This document shows, piece by piece, positions 26,378 through 37,266 of a stretch of 64,000 nucleotides of DNA. The DNA is from Ectopseudomonas khazarica. GTDB lineage: Bacteria; Pseudomonadota; Gammaproteobacteria; Pseudomonadales; Pseudomonadaceae. The stretch's first letter is position 1. Every line of letters starts with the position of its first letter. The stretch covers positions 1 to 64,000 of the forward strand of contig NZ_SBHZ01000010.1 of NCBI RefSeq assembly GCF_004521985.1, in the 5' to 3' direction. A program made the translations under genes and the position numbers. Under the pieces are notes generated by a model. That model searched no databases and had not been told where the DNA came from. It worked only from the letters and a program-made list of their open reading frames with translations.

Positions 26378-29209
26378 TCAGAGTGCGGCGATCTTGCCGC
26401 GCTGCTCGACCATCTTGGCCAGGGCCTGCTCGGCCTCGGCCAGTTTGGCGCGTTCCTTCTCCAGCACTTCGGCAGGGGCCTTGGCGACGAAGCCTTCGTT
26501 GCTCAGCTTGCCGCCGACACGTTTGACTTCACCTTCCAGGCGGCCGATCTCCTTGTCCAGGCGCGCCAGTTCGGCGTCCTTGTCGATCAGTCCGGCCATC
26601 GGTACCAGCACTTCCATCTCGCCGACCAGGGTGGTGGCGGACATCGGCGCTTCTTCACCGGCAGCCAGCACGCGTACCGATTCCAGCTTGGCCAGCTTGT
26701 TCAGCAGCGGCTCGAAATCGGCCAGGCGGCGTTGATCCTCGGCGCTGGCGTTGGCCACGATGATGTCGATGCGCTTGGCCATGGAGATCTTCATCTCGCC
26801 ACGGATCTGGCGCACGCCGAGCATCAGCTGCTTGACCCACTCGATATCGCCTTCGGCGGCGGCGTCGATGCGGGTCTCGTTGGCCACCGGCCAGGGCTGC
26901 AGCATCAGGGTGTCGCCCTGCACAGCGGCCTGGCCCTTGATGCGCTGCCAGATTTCTTCGGTGATGAACGGCATGAACGGGTGAGCCAGGCGCAGGATGA
27001 CTTCCAGCACGCGCACCAGGGTGCGGCGGGTGCCGCGCTGACGCTCGAGCGGCGCGTTCTCGTCCCACAGCACCGGCTTGACCAGCTCCAGGTACCAGGC
27101 GCAGTACTGGTCCCAGACGAACTCGTAGAGCGCCTGGGTGGCCAGGTCGAAGCGGAAGGCATCGAGCTGGCGGGTGACTTCGGCTTCGGTGCGCTGCAGC
27201 TGGCTGATGATCCAGCGGTCGACCGAGGACAGTTCGACCTCTTCGCCATTCACGCCGGTGTCCTGGCCATCGGTGTTCTCGATGACGAAGTTGGCGGCGT
27301 TCCACAGCTTGTTGCAGAAGTTGCGGTAGCCCTCGACGCGGCCCATGTCGAACTTCACGTCGCGGCCGGTGGTGGCCAGCGAGCAGAAGGTGAAGCGCAG
27401 GGCGTCGGTGCCGTAGCTGGCAATGCCTTCGGGGAACTCGGCCCTGGTCTGCTTGGCGATCTTCTCGGCCAGCTTGGGCTGCATCATGCCGCTGGTGCGT
27501 TTTTCCAGCAGCTCGTCGAGGGTGATGCCATCGACGATGTCCAGCGGGTCGAGCACGTTGCCCTTGGACTTGGACATCTTCTGCCCCTGGCCGTCGCGCA
27601 CCAGGCCGTGCACGTAGACGGTCTTGAACGGAATCTGCCCGGTCAGGTGGGTCGACAGCATGATCATCCGGGCGACCCAGAAGAAGATGATGTCGAAGCC
27701 GGTGACCAGCACGTCGGTGGGGTGGAAGGTCTTGAGGAAGTCGGTCTGCTCGGGCCAGCCGAGGGTGGAGAAGGTCCACAGGCCGGAGCTGAACCAGGTG
27801 TCCAGCACGTCTTCGTCCTGACGCAGGGTGGCGCCTTCGAGCTTGTACTTGGCGCGTACTTCCGCCTCGTCGCGACCGACGTAGACGTTGCCGGCTTCGT
27901 CGTACCAGGCCGGGATGCGGTGGCCCCACCACAGCTGACGGCTGATGCACCAGTCCTGGATGTCACGCATCCAGCTGAAGTACATGTTCTCGTACTGCTT
28001 GGGCACGAACTGGATCTCGCCACTCTCGACCACCGCGATGGCTTTTTCCGCCAGCGGCTTGGTGGAGACGTACCACTGGTCGGTCAGCCACGGCTCGATC
28101 ACGGTGCCGGAGCGGTCGCCCTTCGGTACTTTCAGCGCGTGGTCTTCGATCTTCTCCAGCAGGCCGGCTGCCTCGAAGGCTGCGACGATCTGCTTGCGCG
28201 CCTCGAAGCGGTCGAGGCCGGCGAACTGTGCCGGGATGCCCGCGTCGACCTGTTCGTTGACGCTGCCGTCGAGGTTGAACACCTGGGCGGTGGCCAGCAC
28301 GGCGGCGTTCTTGTCGAAGATGTTGATCAGCGGCAGGTTGTGGCGCTTGCCCACTTCATAGTCGTTGAAGTCGTGCGCCGGGGTGATCTTCACGCAGCCG
28401 GTACCGAACTCGGGGTCGCAGTAGTCGTCGGCGATGATCGGGATGCGGCGGCCCACCAGCGGCAGGTCGACATAGCTGCCGATCAGTGCCTTGTAGCGTT
28501 CGTCTTCCGGGTGCACGGCCACGGCGCTGTCGCCGAGCATGGTTTCCGGACGGGTGGTGGCGACGATCAGGTAGTCATTGCCTTCGGCGGTCTTCTTGCC
28601 GTCGGCCAGCGGGTAGCGCAGGTTCCACAGCGAGCCTTTCTCGTCGTGGTTTTCCACTTCCAGGTCGGAGATGGCGGTGTGGAACTTGGTGTCCCAGTTG
28701 ACCAGACGCTTGCCACGGTAGATCAGGCCATCGTCGTGCAGGCGGACGAAGGCTTCCTTGACAGCTTCGGACAGGCCGTCGTCCATGGTGAAGCGCTCGC
28801 GCGACCAGTCGACCGACGAGCCCAGGCGGCGAATCTGCCGGGTGATGGTGCCGCCGGACTGGTTCTTCCACTCCCAGACCTTCTCCAGGAACTTCTCGCG
28901 GCCCAGGTCGTGGCGGCCGATGCCATCGGCGGCCAGCTGGCGCTCCACCACCATCTGGGTGGCGATACCGGCGTGGTCGGTGCCCGGCTGCCACAGGGTG
29001 TTGCGGCCCTGCATGCGGCGGAAGCGGATCAGCGCATCCATGATGGCGTTGTTGAAGCCGTGCCCCATGTGCAGGCTGCCGGTGACGTTCGGCGGCGGGA
29101 TCATGATGGTGTACGGCTCACCGCTACCTTGTGGGGCGAAGTAGTCGTTCTGCTCCCAGGTCTGGTACCAGTTGGATTCGATGGCGTGCGGCTGGTAGGT
29201 CTTGTCCAT
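26378..29209 (-). CDS. valS: Valyl-tRNA synthetase
   Basis: The protein has 943 aa, the usual length. The class I signature HMGH is at residues 47-50 (after PPPNVTGSL) and KMSKSKGN is near residue 550. The editing (CP1) domain contains the [10 protein letters not shown] segment, and the C-terminus is a predicted coiled coil ([25 protein letters not shown]). It charges tRNA-Val with valine and is essential. Upstream on the same strand lie a small unknown gene and holC, the gene order found in many pseudomonads. Confidence 0.98.
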   Translation of the reverse strand: MDKTYQPHAIESNWYQTWEQNDYFAPQGSGEPYTIMIPPPNVTGSLHMGHGFNNAIMDALIRFRRMQGRNTLWQPGTDHAGIATQMVVERQLAADGIGRHDLGREKFLEKVWEWKNQSGGTITRQIRRLGSSVDWSRERFTMDDGLSEAVKEAFVRLHDDGLIYRGKRLVNWDTKFHTAISDLEVENHDEKGSLWNLRYPLADGKKTAEGNDYLIVATTRPETMLGDSAVAVHPEDERYKALIGSYVDLPLVGRRIPIIADDYCDPEFGTGCVKITPAHDFNDYEVGKRHNLPLINIFDKNAAVLATAQVFNLDGSVNEQVDAGIPAQFAGLDRFEARKQIVAAFEAAGLLEKIEDHALKVPKGDRSGTVIEPWLTDQWYVSTKPLAEKAIAVVESGEIQFVPKQYENMYFSWMRDIQDWCISRQLWWGHRIPAWYDEAGNVYVGRDEAEVRAKYKLEGATLRQDEDVLDTWFSSGLWTFSTLGWPEQTDFLKTFHPTDVLVTGFDIIFFWVARMIMLSTHLTGQIPFKTVYVHGLVRDGQGQKMSKSKGNVLDPLDIVDGITLDELLEKRTSGMMQPKLAEKIAKQTRAEFPEGIASYGTDALRFTFCSLATTGRDVKFDMGRVEGYRNFCNKLWNAANFVIENTDGQDTGVNGEEVELSSVDRWIISQLQRTEAEVTRQLDAFRFDLATQALYEFVWDQYCAWYLELVKPVLWDENAPLERQRGTRRTLVRVLEVILRLAHPFMPFITEEIWQRIKGQAAVQGDTLMLQPWPVANETRIDAAAEGDIEWVKQLMLGVRQIRGEMKISMAKRIDIIVANASAEDQRRLADFEPLLNKLAKLESVRVLAAGEEAPMSATTLVGEMEVLVPMAGLIDKDAELARLDKEIGRLEGEVKRVGGKLSNEGFVAKAPAEVLEKERAKLAEAEQALAKMVEQRGKIAAL

Positions 29210-29377
29210 GCGCGGCGGGACCCTTGTGACGGCTGATCGGAAAAGCCGACAAGTATAACGGGGATCAAGTGGGCGGCGTAAGGGCGGCGCGTCGGTCGGC
29301 GCAACGCTGCAGTCGCAGGGCCGGGGAACCCGCCAGCCGGCAGCCTGGCGGGTAGCGCCCGCCCGGCATGGGGCGCG

Positions 29378-29821
29378 TCAGGGTTTGCGCGGGGGCAGCA
29401 GGCGCGGCAGGCGGGCTTCCAGGCGACGCTTGAGTTCGGCTTCGATCTGCGGCACGAAGTCGTCGATCACATCCTGCAGAATCAGTTGCGCTGCGGCACG
29501 CAGCTCGCCATTGAGGTGCTGCAGGTCGCGGGCGCTGTCGTGCAGGCGCGGCTCCAGGCGTTCGCGTATCGGGCTGGGCGCCGCTTCGCTGGGCGTCGCC
29601 GGCTGCGCTGCCGGTTTCGCCTGGGCGGCCGGCGTGGCGTGGAACGGCGGAGGCGGGCCGGGCGGGGCGCTGACGATGTCGGACAGCACGGGGATGCTGT
29701 CCGGATCGAGCGAGTCGATCAGCAGCGGTGGCTCGTGGCTGTCATCACCCAGGAGCTCGCGGATCGACTCCAGATCATGCAGCAACTGAACGGGTTTTTG
29801 CGGAGGCTTGGGGGTGTCCAT
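29378..29821 (-). CDS. Proline/alanine-rich protein between holC and valS
   Basis: The protein has 147 aa. The N-terminal 45 residues (HDLESIRELLGDDS, then PPLLIDSLDPDSIPVLSDIV) are acidic; the middle (50-85) is a Pro/Ala linker; the C-terminal part (90-147) is a predicted amphipathic helix pair ending in arginines and prolines. I recognise it only as a conserved unknown at this position in Pseudomonas. The shape suggests a scaffold or partner-binding protein; a link to polymerase III through holC is positional only. A hairpin (CCCGCCAG 29329 / CTGGCGGG 29352) follows the stop and may end its transcript. Confidence 0.75.
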   Translation of the reverse strand: MDTPKPPQKPVQLLHDLESIRELLGDDSHEPPLLIDSLDPDSIPVLSDIVSAPPGPPPPFHATPAAQAKPAAQPATPSEAAPSPIRERLEPRLHDSARDLQHLNGELRAAAQLILQDVIDDFVPQIEAELKRRLEARLPRLLPPRKP

Positions 29822-29881
29822 GACGGTCAGCGCAGCGATAGGAAAAGGCAGTGTGACAAAGGGTGTGAGCGTTGCCGGACC

Positions 29882-30301
29882 CTAAAGTTCGACACGTTGC
29901 GGATCATACCCGCGCTGGCGGTAGGCGCGGAAATTCTCGCGACAGGCGTTCAGCAGTTCCGGTTGCTGGTTGACGATCTCGATGATGCGGGCAAAGCGCT
30001 CGACATGCGGCGACAGGCTGCTGCCGAGGTTGATCAGCACGCCCTGCTCGGCGCTGGGGACCTCGTCGGTGCCCAGCACCACAGGCGACAGCGGCGCATC
30101 GCGGTGCAGGTCGTGGGGCACGAAGCGCTCGGCCTTGAATTGCCAGAGCAGGTCATCGAGCTCGCCACACTGCGCCTCGTCGCTGCCGCGCAGGAACACC
30201 GGCAGACCGGCGCTCCAGGCCTTCAGTGCCAGCTGGCAGGCGGCCCGCAGGCGCCCGGGGGCGTCGCTGGAGGAAAGGACGTAGAACTCGATTCTGGGCA
30301 T
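29882..30301 (-). CDS. holC: DNA polymerase III chi subunit
   Basis: The protein has 139 aa from ATG 30301 (MPRIEFYVLSSSDAPGRLRAACQLA); extra upstream codons lie in the intergenic palindrome and are not family-like. It matches HolC (PF04364), with the LALKAWSAGLPVFLRGSDE and FVPHDLHRD segments. Chi links the clamp-loader complex (through psi) to single-strand-binding protein at the replication fork. It is followed by the 147-aa unknown and valS on the same strand. Confidence 0.93.
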   Translation of the reverse strand: MPRIEFYVLSSSDAPGRLRAACQLALKAWSAGLPVFLRGSDEAQCGELDDLLWQFKAERFVPHDLHRDAPLSPVVLGTDEVPSAEQGVLINLGSSLSPHVERFARIIEIVNQQPELLNACRENFRAYRQRGYDPQRVEL

Positions 30302-30330
30302 GATTTTTTCGGCGGTGATAAAGGGCAGAC

Positions 30331-30385
30331 GTAGCCCGGATGCAATCCGGGACAGCTGTATGTCCGCGGATTGCATCCGGGCTAC
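30331..30385. repeat. Palindromic intergenic repeat, 18-bp perfect arms
   Basis: GTAGCCCGGATGCAATCC (30331-30348) and its exact complement GGATTGCATCCGGGCTAC (30368-30385) flank a 19-nt middle that itself contains GGACA and TGTCC. It resembles the GTAGCCCGGATG repeats seen between genes in several Pseudomonas genomes. It lies 9 nt beyond the pepA stop and 29 nt before the holC start, so it can form a hairpin between the two genes. Confidence 0.85.
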
Positions 30386-30394
30386 GGAGTGGCA

Positions 30395-31978
<1,584 letters not shown>

Positions 31979-32026
31979 CTAGTTTGAGCGCTCGCGCCTG
32001 AGCCTGACAACCCTGGAGCGTCCGGT

Positions 32027-33151
32027 TTGATCGTCTTCCGTTATCTATCCCGCGAAGTGCTGGTAACTCTCAGTGCGGTAAGTGCCGTACTGCTGGTGAT
32101 CATCATGAGTGGTCGTTTCATCAAATATCTGGCCCAGGCAGCGCAGGGGGTTCTCGACCCCGGCGTGCTGTTCATGATCATGGGCTACCGGATACCTGGC
32201 TTCCTCCAGCTGATTCTGCCGCTGGGCCTGTTCCTCGGTTTTCTGCTGGCTTACGGTCGCCTGTACCTGGACAGCGAGATGACGGTGCTGTCCGCCACCG
32301 GTGTCAGCCAGCAGCGTCTGACGGCCTACAGCCTAGCGCCGGCCCTGATCGTCGCTCTGCTGGTGGGCTGGCTCAGCCTCGGCCTGGCGCCGCAAGGCGT
32401 TGCCGGCGTGGCGCGCATTCTCAACCAGCAGGACGCCCTGACCGAACTCGACACCCTGGTGCCGGGGCGCTTCCAGTCGATCCGCGACGGCTCGCGGGTG
32501 ACCTATTCGCAGGAACTCTCCGCCGACCGCAGCGAGCTGCGTGGTGTGTTCATGTCGGAGAAGCGCTTCTCCACCGACGGCACCTCCGAGCGCGGCATCA
32601 CCGTGCTGGTGGCCGAGAGCGGGCGCCAGGAAATCCAGGACGATGGCAGCCGCTACCTGATTCTGGAGAACGGCTACCGCTACGACGGCGAACCGGGTGA
32701 GGCCGACTACCGCGCCATCCAGTACGACACCTACGGCGTGCTGCTGCCCAAGCCCGAGGTCGCCATCGAGGCCAACGAGCGCGAGGCGATTCCGACCCGC
32801 GATCTGTTCGGCAGCGACGACCCGGTGCTGCAGGCCGAGCTGCAGTGGCGCCTGTCCCTGCCGCTGCTGGTGTTCGTGGTCACCCTGCTGGCCGTGCCGC
32901 TGTCGAAGGTCAACCCGCGCCAGGGGCGCTTCCTCAAGCTGCTGCCGGCGATCTTCCTCTATATGGCGTACCTGGGGCTGCTGATCGCCGCCCGTGGCGC
33001 GCTGGACAAGGGCCGCCTGCCAACGGGGCTCGGGCTGTGGTGGGTGCATGGCATCTTCCTGGCCATCGGTTTGTTGTTGCTGTACTGGGAGCGTCTGAGT
33101 CTGTGGTGGGCCAGCCGTCGTGCGGCGGTGTCGGAGGTGGCCCATGGCTAA
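32027..33151 (+). CDS. lptF: LPS export permease LptF
   Basis: The protein has 374 aa from TTG 32027 (MIVFRYLSREV), with GGAG upstream; the first in-frame ATG would lose the first membrane helix. Six hydrophobic segments in two groups of three flank a periplasmic beta-jellyroll domain. LptF and LptG form the transmembrane part of the LptB2FG ABC transporter that extracts lipopolysaccharide from the inner membrane. It overlaps lptG by eight bases. Confidence 0.96.
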   Translation: MIVFRYLSREVLVTLSAVSAVLLVIIMSGRFIKYLAQAAQGVLDPGVLFMIMGYRIPGFLQLILPLGLFLGFLLAYGRLYLDSEMTVLSATGVSQQRLTAYSLAPALIVALLVGWLSLGLAPQGVAGVARILNQQDALTELDTLVPGRFQSIRDGSRVTYSQELSADRSELRGVFMSEKRFSTDGTSERGITVLVAESGRQEIQDDGSRYLILENGYRYDGEPGEADYRAIQYDTYGVLLPKPEVAIEANEREAIPTRDLFGSDDPVLQAELQWRLSLPLLVFVVTLLAVPLSKVNPRQGRFLKLLPAIFLYMAYLGLLIAARGALDKGRLPTGLGLWWVHGIFLAIGLLLLYWERLSLWWASRRAAVSEVAHG

Positions 33152-34208
33152 GCTGGATCGTTACATCGGGGCGCAGGTATTCATCGCCATTCTCGCGGTG
33201 CTGGGCATCATTCTCGGCCTCGCGCTGCTGTTCGCCTTCATCGATGAGCTGGGTGACCTGAACAAGGGCGACTACGGTCTCGGCCAGGCTCTCTGGTACG
33301 TGCTGCTGACCGCGCCGCGCCGCGCCTACGAGATGCTGCCGATGGCGGCGCTGATCGGCTGTCTGATCGGCCTCGGCACGCTGGCCAGCAACAGCGAGCT
33401 GACCATCATGCGTGCCGCTGGCGTGTCCATCGGGCGCATCGTCTGGGCCGTGATGAAGCCCATGCTGGCACTGATGCTGGTCGGCATTCTGATCGGCGAG
33501 TACGTCGCGCCACTCACCGAGAACCAGGCCCAGGCCGATCGTGCCCTGGCCCAGGGCGGCGGCGCTGCGCAGAGTTCCAAGCGCGGCATGTGGCATCGCC
33601 AGGGGCAGGAGTACGTGCACATCAACGCCGTGCAGCCCAATGGCGTCCTGCTCGGGGTGACCCGTTATCGCTTCGATGACGAGCGCCGGTTGCTGTCGGC
33701 CAGCTTCGCCCGTCGTGCCGAGTATCGCGACAGCCACTGGATGCTGCGCAACGTGCAGACCACCCTGTTGCACGAGGACCGCTCCGAAGTGGTCAAGCAG
33801 GACCAGGAGCGCTGGGATATCGAGCTCAATCCGGAACTGCTGAACACCGTGGTGATGCAGCCCGAGTCGCTGTCGGTCACCGGCCTGTGGCAGTACATCC
33901 ACTACCTGGCGGAGCAGGGCCTGAACAATGCGCGTTACTGGCTGGCCTTCTGGACCAAGCTGCTGCAGCCGCTGGTGACCGGGGCGCTGGTGCTGATGGC
34001 CATCTCGTTCATCTTCGGCCCGCTGCGTTCGGTGACCCTGGGGCAGCGCGTGTTCACCGGCGTGCTAGTGGGGTTCGTGTTCCGTATCGCCCAGGACCTG
34101 CTCGGCCCATCCAGCCTGGTGTTCGGCTTCTCGCCGTTGCTGGCGGTGCTGGTGCCTGCCGGTGTCTGTGCGCTGGCCGGCGTCTGGTTGTTGCGGCGCG
34201 CAGGCTGA
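33144..34208 (+). CDS. lptG: LPS export permease LptG
   Basis: The protein has 354 aa from ATG 33144 (MAKLDRYIGAQVFIAILAVLG), with GGAGG upstream. It shares the six-helix LptF/G topology; the first cytoplasmic loop, carrying RRAYEMLPMAALIGCLIGLGTLASNSELTIMRAAG, is the coupling helix region that contacts LptB. It acts with LptF in LPS export. A strong bidirectional terminator follows. Confidence 0.96.
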   Translation: MAKLDRYIGAQVFIAILAVLGIILGLALLFAFIDELGDLNKGDYGLGQALWYVLLTAPRRAYEMLPMAALIGCLIGLGTLASNSELTIMRAAGVSIGRIVWAVMKPMLALMLVGILIGEYVAPLTENQAQADRALAQGGGAAQSSKRGMWHRQGQEYVHINAVQPNGVLLGVTRYRFDDERRLLSASFARRAEYRDSHWMLRNVQTTLLHEDRSEVVKQDQERWDIELNPELLNTVVMQPESLSVTGLWQYIHYLAEQGLNNARYWLAFWTKLLQPLVTGALVLMAISFIFGPLRSVTLGQRVFTGVLVGFVFRIAQDLLGPSSLVFGFSPLLAVLVPAGVCALAGVWLLRRAG

Positions 34209-34218
34209 GTCAGATCCA

Positions 34219-34249
34219 CAAAAAAGCCGGTTCATTGAACCGGCTTTTT
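34219..34249. terminator. Bidirectional terminator, lptG / RDD gene
   Basis: AAAAAAGCCGGTTC (34220-34233) and GAACCGGCTTTTT (34237-34249) form a near-perfect stem with A- and T-runs on both sides. It serves the two convergent genes. Confidence 0.9.
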
Positions 34250-34264
34250 CATGTCTGCTGTTGG

Positions 34265-34762
34265 TTATTTCTTGTGGACGTTCTTGGGTAGCTGGACGAC
34301 GCGGCTGCCCGAATAGATGTCGTGCCAGGTACGGCCCTGCTTGTCCCATAGCAGCCAGAGAAAGCCGAGCCCGGCGAACAGCCAGGAGCCGATCGCGACC
34401 ACGAAGCGCAGCAGGGCCTGCCACAGGTCGATGGCACTGCCATCGGCATTCTGGATGCGCAGGCCCCAGGCCTGCATGCCCAGGGTCTGGCCATTGTGGG
34501 TCCAGAACTTGGCGAAGAAGGCGAACAGCGACAGCAGTGCCAGGCTGGCGAGCACCGGGTCATGGTCCAGCGCGCCGGCTTCGGCCATGGCTCTCAGCGT
34601 ATCGCCGCCGTGGATCATGCGCAGGATGCCCTGCTGGTAGGCCAGGGTCACGACCATGACCAGGGCGACGCAAAGCAGGAAGTCGTAGAAGATGGCCGCC
34701 AGGCGACGAATCAGCCCGGCAGTGGGGAAGTCTCCCTGCGGGCGTAGCGTGTGTTTCGGCAT
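34265..34762 (-). CDS. RDD-family membrane protein
   Basis: The protein has 165 aa. The RDD family (PF06271) pattern is visible: LIRRLAAIFYDFLL near the N-terminus (Arg, then Asp), GQTLGMQAWGLRIQNADG in the middle, and DKQGRTWHDIYSGSRVV near the end. Three or four hydrophobic segments are present. Some RDD proteins act as ion (Na+/H+) transporters; function of this one is unknown. It is convergent with lptG. Confidence 0.88.
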   Translation of the reverse strand: MPKHTLRPQGDFPTAGLIRRLAAIFYDFLLCVALVMVVTLAYQQGILRMIHGGDTLRAMAEAGALDHDPVLASLALLSLFAFFAKFWTHNGQTLGMQAWGLRIQNADGSAIDLWQALLRFVVAIGSWLFAGLGFLWLLWDKQGRTWHDIYSGSRVVQLPKNVHKK

Positions 34763-34882
34763 GATGGGCTCGCTGTGACGAAAGTGCGCGCCATTCTAAC
34801 CGCGAGCGGGCGGAGGGGATAAACAAGCGTCTCGCTGATCTGTTACCTGGCGCTGCAGGGCAAGGGGCCGAACGACAGGCAT

Positions 34883-34914
34883 AAAAAACCCCTGATGAAG
34901 ATCAGGGGTTTTTC
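34883..34914 (-). terminator. Terminator of the cold-shock gene
   Basis: AACCCCTGAT (34888-34897) pairs with ATCAGGGGTT (34901-34910); on the minus strand the stem is followed by a six-U run. It begins about 14 nt after the csp stop. Confidence 0.88.
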
Positions 34915-34927
34915 AAAGCTGCGGCAA

Positions 34928-35140
34928 TCAGCCCAGGATCTGAACCTGGTCGGCCTGCATGCCTTTTTGACCTTGCACAGCGACGAAGCTGACTTTCTGG
35001 CCTTCTTTCAGGCTCTTGAAGCCGTTGCCTTCGATCGCGCGGAAGTGCACGAACAGATCCGGACCGCTTTCAGGAGTGATAAAACCAAAACCTTTCTCGT
35101 CGTTAAACCACTTGACGGTACCGTTCTGACGATTCGACAT
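34928..35140 (-). CDS. Cold-shock family RNA/DNA chaperone (CspA-like)
   Basis: The protein has 70 aa from ATG 35140 ([14 protein letters not shown]). The two RNA-binding motifs are KGFGFI (16-21) and LFVHF (29-33). It is an OB-fold chaperone that melts RNA secondary structure. Which of the Pseudomonas csp paralogues it is cannot be fixed; AT richness upstream fits a long cold-shock leader. It is the last host gene before the prophage. Confidence 0.95.
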   Translation of the reverse strand: MSNRQNGTVKWFNDEKGFGFITPESGPDLFVHFRAIEGNGFKSLKEGQKVSFVAVQGQKGMQADQVQILG

Positions 35141-35436
35141 GTCTTTTTCCTTGAAACTAGAGTTGATGACAGCCTCCGAGTATAGAGGGCTGAGACTGGT
35201 TGCAAGGAGTAATAGAAGTCGAGCGGGATGTAGCGGATCTAGATGATCTGCTGCACCAGAGTCACGATTCACAGCGACCCATGCAAACAGTTCGATCACT
35301 CTACGCTAACTTTTGCGCAATTGCCAACCCCTGCCAGGTACGTCGCCAGCCAGGTTTTACGGGGCCTGCCGAGGCGCTGGGAAAGTGCAGCGACAGCAGG
35401 ATTGCAACAATTGCATGGATTGTTCGTGCAGAAATG
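35141..35436. other. Upstream region of the cold-shock gene
   Basis: About 300 nt with no supported gene. It should hold the promoter and the leader of the csp gene on the minus strand. I see no further defined element. Confidence 0.4.
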
Positions 35437-35467
35437 AAAAAGCCCGCAAGACCAATGTCTTGCGGGC
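35437..35467 (-). terminator. Terminator left of the prophage, probably of a tRNA gene
   Basis: An 11-bp perfect stem (GCCCGCAAGAC 35442-35452 with GTCTTGCGGGC 35457-35467) with loop CAAT and an A5 run on the left that reads as U5 on the minus strand. It lies 8 nt beyond the CCA of the tRNA-like 20-mer at 35475-35494, so it probably ended that tRNA transcript before phage insertion. Confidence 0.8.
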
Positions 35468-35474
35468 CATGTCG

Positions 35475-35494
35475 TGGTGCCCCGGGGGAGACTC
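35475..35494 (-). other. Candidate attachment-site core: 3' end of a tRNA
   Basis: On the minus strand this reads GAGTCTCCCCCGGGGCACCA. It has the layout of a tRNA 3' end: part of the T-loop, the 3' T-stem CTCCC, the 3' acceptor strand CCGGGGC, discriminator A and CCA. Immediately beyond (35495 on), the expected T-loop and 5' T-stem do not continue, so the sequence changes to phage DNA there. The integrase starts 157 nt further on. The tRNA identity is not determined; the intact gene should lie at the other prophage end, outside the window. Confidence 0.6.
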
Positions 35495-35650
35495 TACCCG
35501 AAGCGGGCAGCATTGTGCACATAACGGCAGTTACGTGCAAGCAGCGGATTACCTCATTGTTACGGTTATGCCATCGGTGCAGCAGAGGGCAGAATACGGC
35601 TGTTGCGTGGTACTGTTTACGCCATTTTTACGCCAAGGGAGGCGGTAGGC

Positions 35651-36646
35651 GTGGCGTCATTCAGGAAGCGTAGTGGCGGCTGGCGGGCAGAGATTGCCAA
35701 GCGTGGCATCAGGGAGTCGCAGACCTTTCCCACCAAGGCTCAGGCACAGGCCTGGGCAACACAGCGCGAGGCCGAGATTCTAGCCGGCGTGCCGGGCCAT
35801 GTCGCGGGCGTGGACTCGACTCTCTCAGATGCACTCATGCGTTACAAGCGCGAGGTGTCGCCGAGCAAGGCGGGGCAGCGCTGGGAAGAGATCCGCCTGG
35901 ACAAGTTGAACAACGAGCTGCCTTTCGTGGGGCTGCGCATTGGTGAAGTGACGGTCGACCAGATTGCCGAATGGCGTGATGCCCGGTTGAAGTCGTTGAA
36001 GGCGCCGAGCGTACGACGTGAGATGACGCTGCTGTCATCCGTTTTCGAGATCGCCAAGCGCGAATGGCGTTGGTGTTCTGCCAACCCGGTGCGGGAAGTG
36101 AAGCGCCCAGGTAACGGACGTCCGCGCGATCGGCGGGTGCTGGCTGATGAGGAGCAGCGGCTGCTGGCCCGGTTCGGCTATATAGAAGGGCAGGCGCCGG
36201 TGACGCTGCTGCAGGAGTTGGCCTACGCCTTCCTGATCGCTTTGGAAACAGCCATGCGCCAGGGCGAGATACTGTCGCTCACCAAAAAGAACACTCACTT
36301 GGCGCGGCGGTATGTTCGGCTGGAGCTGACGAAGAACGGCGACAGTCGCGATGTACCGCTGAGCAAGCGGGCGGTCGATCTACTGGCGGTGCTTGTAGAT
36401 GCTGCCGAGGGCGATGAGCTGTTCAAGATCAGCAGCGGGACGGCTGATGCGATGTTCCGGCGTATTCGGGATGAGCTGGGGATCGTCGATCTGCGCTTTC
36501 ACGATACCCGGCATGAGGCGACTACCAGGCTCGCGAGAAAGCTCGATGTGCTCGACCTGGCCCGTATGACTGGCCACCGCGATCCGCGGTCATTGATGGT
36601 GTACTACAACGCCACGGCCACCGAAGTGGCCGGCCGGCTGGATTGA
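35651..36646 (+). CDS. Prophage tyrosine integrase
   Basis: The protein has 331 aa from GTG 35651 (MASFRKRSGGWRAEIAKRG), with GGGAGG upstream. The N-terminal arm-binding domain and core-binding domain are followed by the catalytic domain, with the first Arg in ALETAMRQGEILSL, HxxR in RFHDTRHEATTRL, and the His/Tyr pair in MTGHRDPRSLMVYYN. It integrates and excises the prophage at the tRNA-end site to its left. The direct repeat TTTACGCC just upstream may be an arm-binding site. Confidence 0.93.
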   Translation: MASFRKRSGGWRAEIAKRGIRESQTFPTKAQAQAWATQREAEILAGVPGHVAGVDSTLSDALMRYKREVSPSKAGQRWEEIRLDKLNNELPFVGLRIGEVTVDQIAEWRDARLKSLKAPSVRREMTLLSSVFEIAKREWRWCSANPVREVKRPGNGRPRDRRVLADEEQRLLARFGYIEGQAPVTLLQELAYAFLIALETAMRQGEILSLTKKNTHLARRYVRLELTKNGDSRDVPLSKRAVDLLAVLVDAAEGDELFKISSGTADAMFRRIRDELGIVDLRFHDTRHEATTRLARKLDVLDLARMTGHRDPRSLMVYYNATATEVAGRLD

Positions 36647-36961
36647 TCAGGCAGCCTTGCGGCGCTGCCTGGGTGTGGGGAGCTTGCTGCGGTTCTGCCT
36701 GGCCCAGGTGATGACCTCGGCCGCGAACCACCGTTTCTCTGCCCGAGCCCCGGTCAGGCATGGCTGCAGCGGGCTGGGGAAGTCCGACCGTGTGACGACC
36801 CGGCGCTTGGTGGTATCGGCGGCCAGCTTCAAGTAGCTGGCGATGTCATCGGCTGTCCATAGCTCGTCAGCCTGGTTTACCCGGGGGCCGCTCAGTTGAT
36901 CGACCAGCTGCTTGATGGCTACCAGCAGCTCGGTGGGTTGTGCATCTGTTTGAGGGGCCAT
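36647..36961 (-). CDS. Excisionase-like DNA-binding protein
   Basis: The protein has 104 aa. The segment ELWTADDIASYLKLAADTTKRRVVTRSDFP, followed by KRWFAAEVITWARQNR, has the layout of MerR-type/AlpA helix-turn-helix proteins that act as recombination directionality factors. It ends one base after the integrase stop, tail to tail, where excisionases often sit, and is the last gene of the leftward operon. Function as Xis is an inference. Confidence 0.65.
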   Translation of the reverse strand: MAPQTDAQPTELLVAIKQLVDQLSGPRVNQADELWTADDIASYLKLAADTTKRRVVTRSDFPSPLQPCLTGARAEKRWFAAEVITWARQNRSKLPTPRQRRKAA

Positions 36962-37266
36962 TACCGCCTACCTCCCTTGTTGCGATTCTTGCGGGTGCCG
37001 CCGTGGGCGGTGGCTCGCCAGCTGACGAAGGTGGCCAGGTTGCCGGCCTCGTTGCCGAGGTCGTCGATGGTCTGATCCATGATCGCGTACAGCTCGTCGA
37101 GGTCGGCCTTCTGGATGATCTTGGTGCTTTCGATAAGCACGCGGCCGTCAGGCGTCTTGATCACATACTCGACCAGCCAGCGCATGGGCTTGCGTGGGAT
37201 GGTGCCGGTGTGGCTCGCTCCACGACCCTCCGACATCTCGGTGCTGTGGAAGATGGTGCAGGTCAT
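36961..37266 (-). CDS. Phage protein of unknown function
   Basis: The protein has 101 aa. The stop and the next ATG share one base (TAATG). A beta-rich middle (MRWLVEYVIKTPDGRVLIESTKI) is followed by a helix and a very basic tail (GGTRKNRNKGGRR), which suggests nucleic-acid binding. No family is recognised. Its start overlaps the preceding 64-aa gene by four bases. Confidence 0.65.
   Translation of the reverse strand: MTCTIFHSTEMSEGRGASHTGTIPRKPMRWLVEYVIKTPDGRVLIESTKIIQKADLDELYAIMDQTIDDLGNEAGNLATFVSWRATAHGGTRKNRNKGGRR

Noticed and set aside
26360..29236. 958-codon plus-strand frame opposite valS
   Set aside because: Antisense shadow caused by GC-rich codon bias; valS is complete with HMGH and KMSKS motifs.
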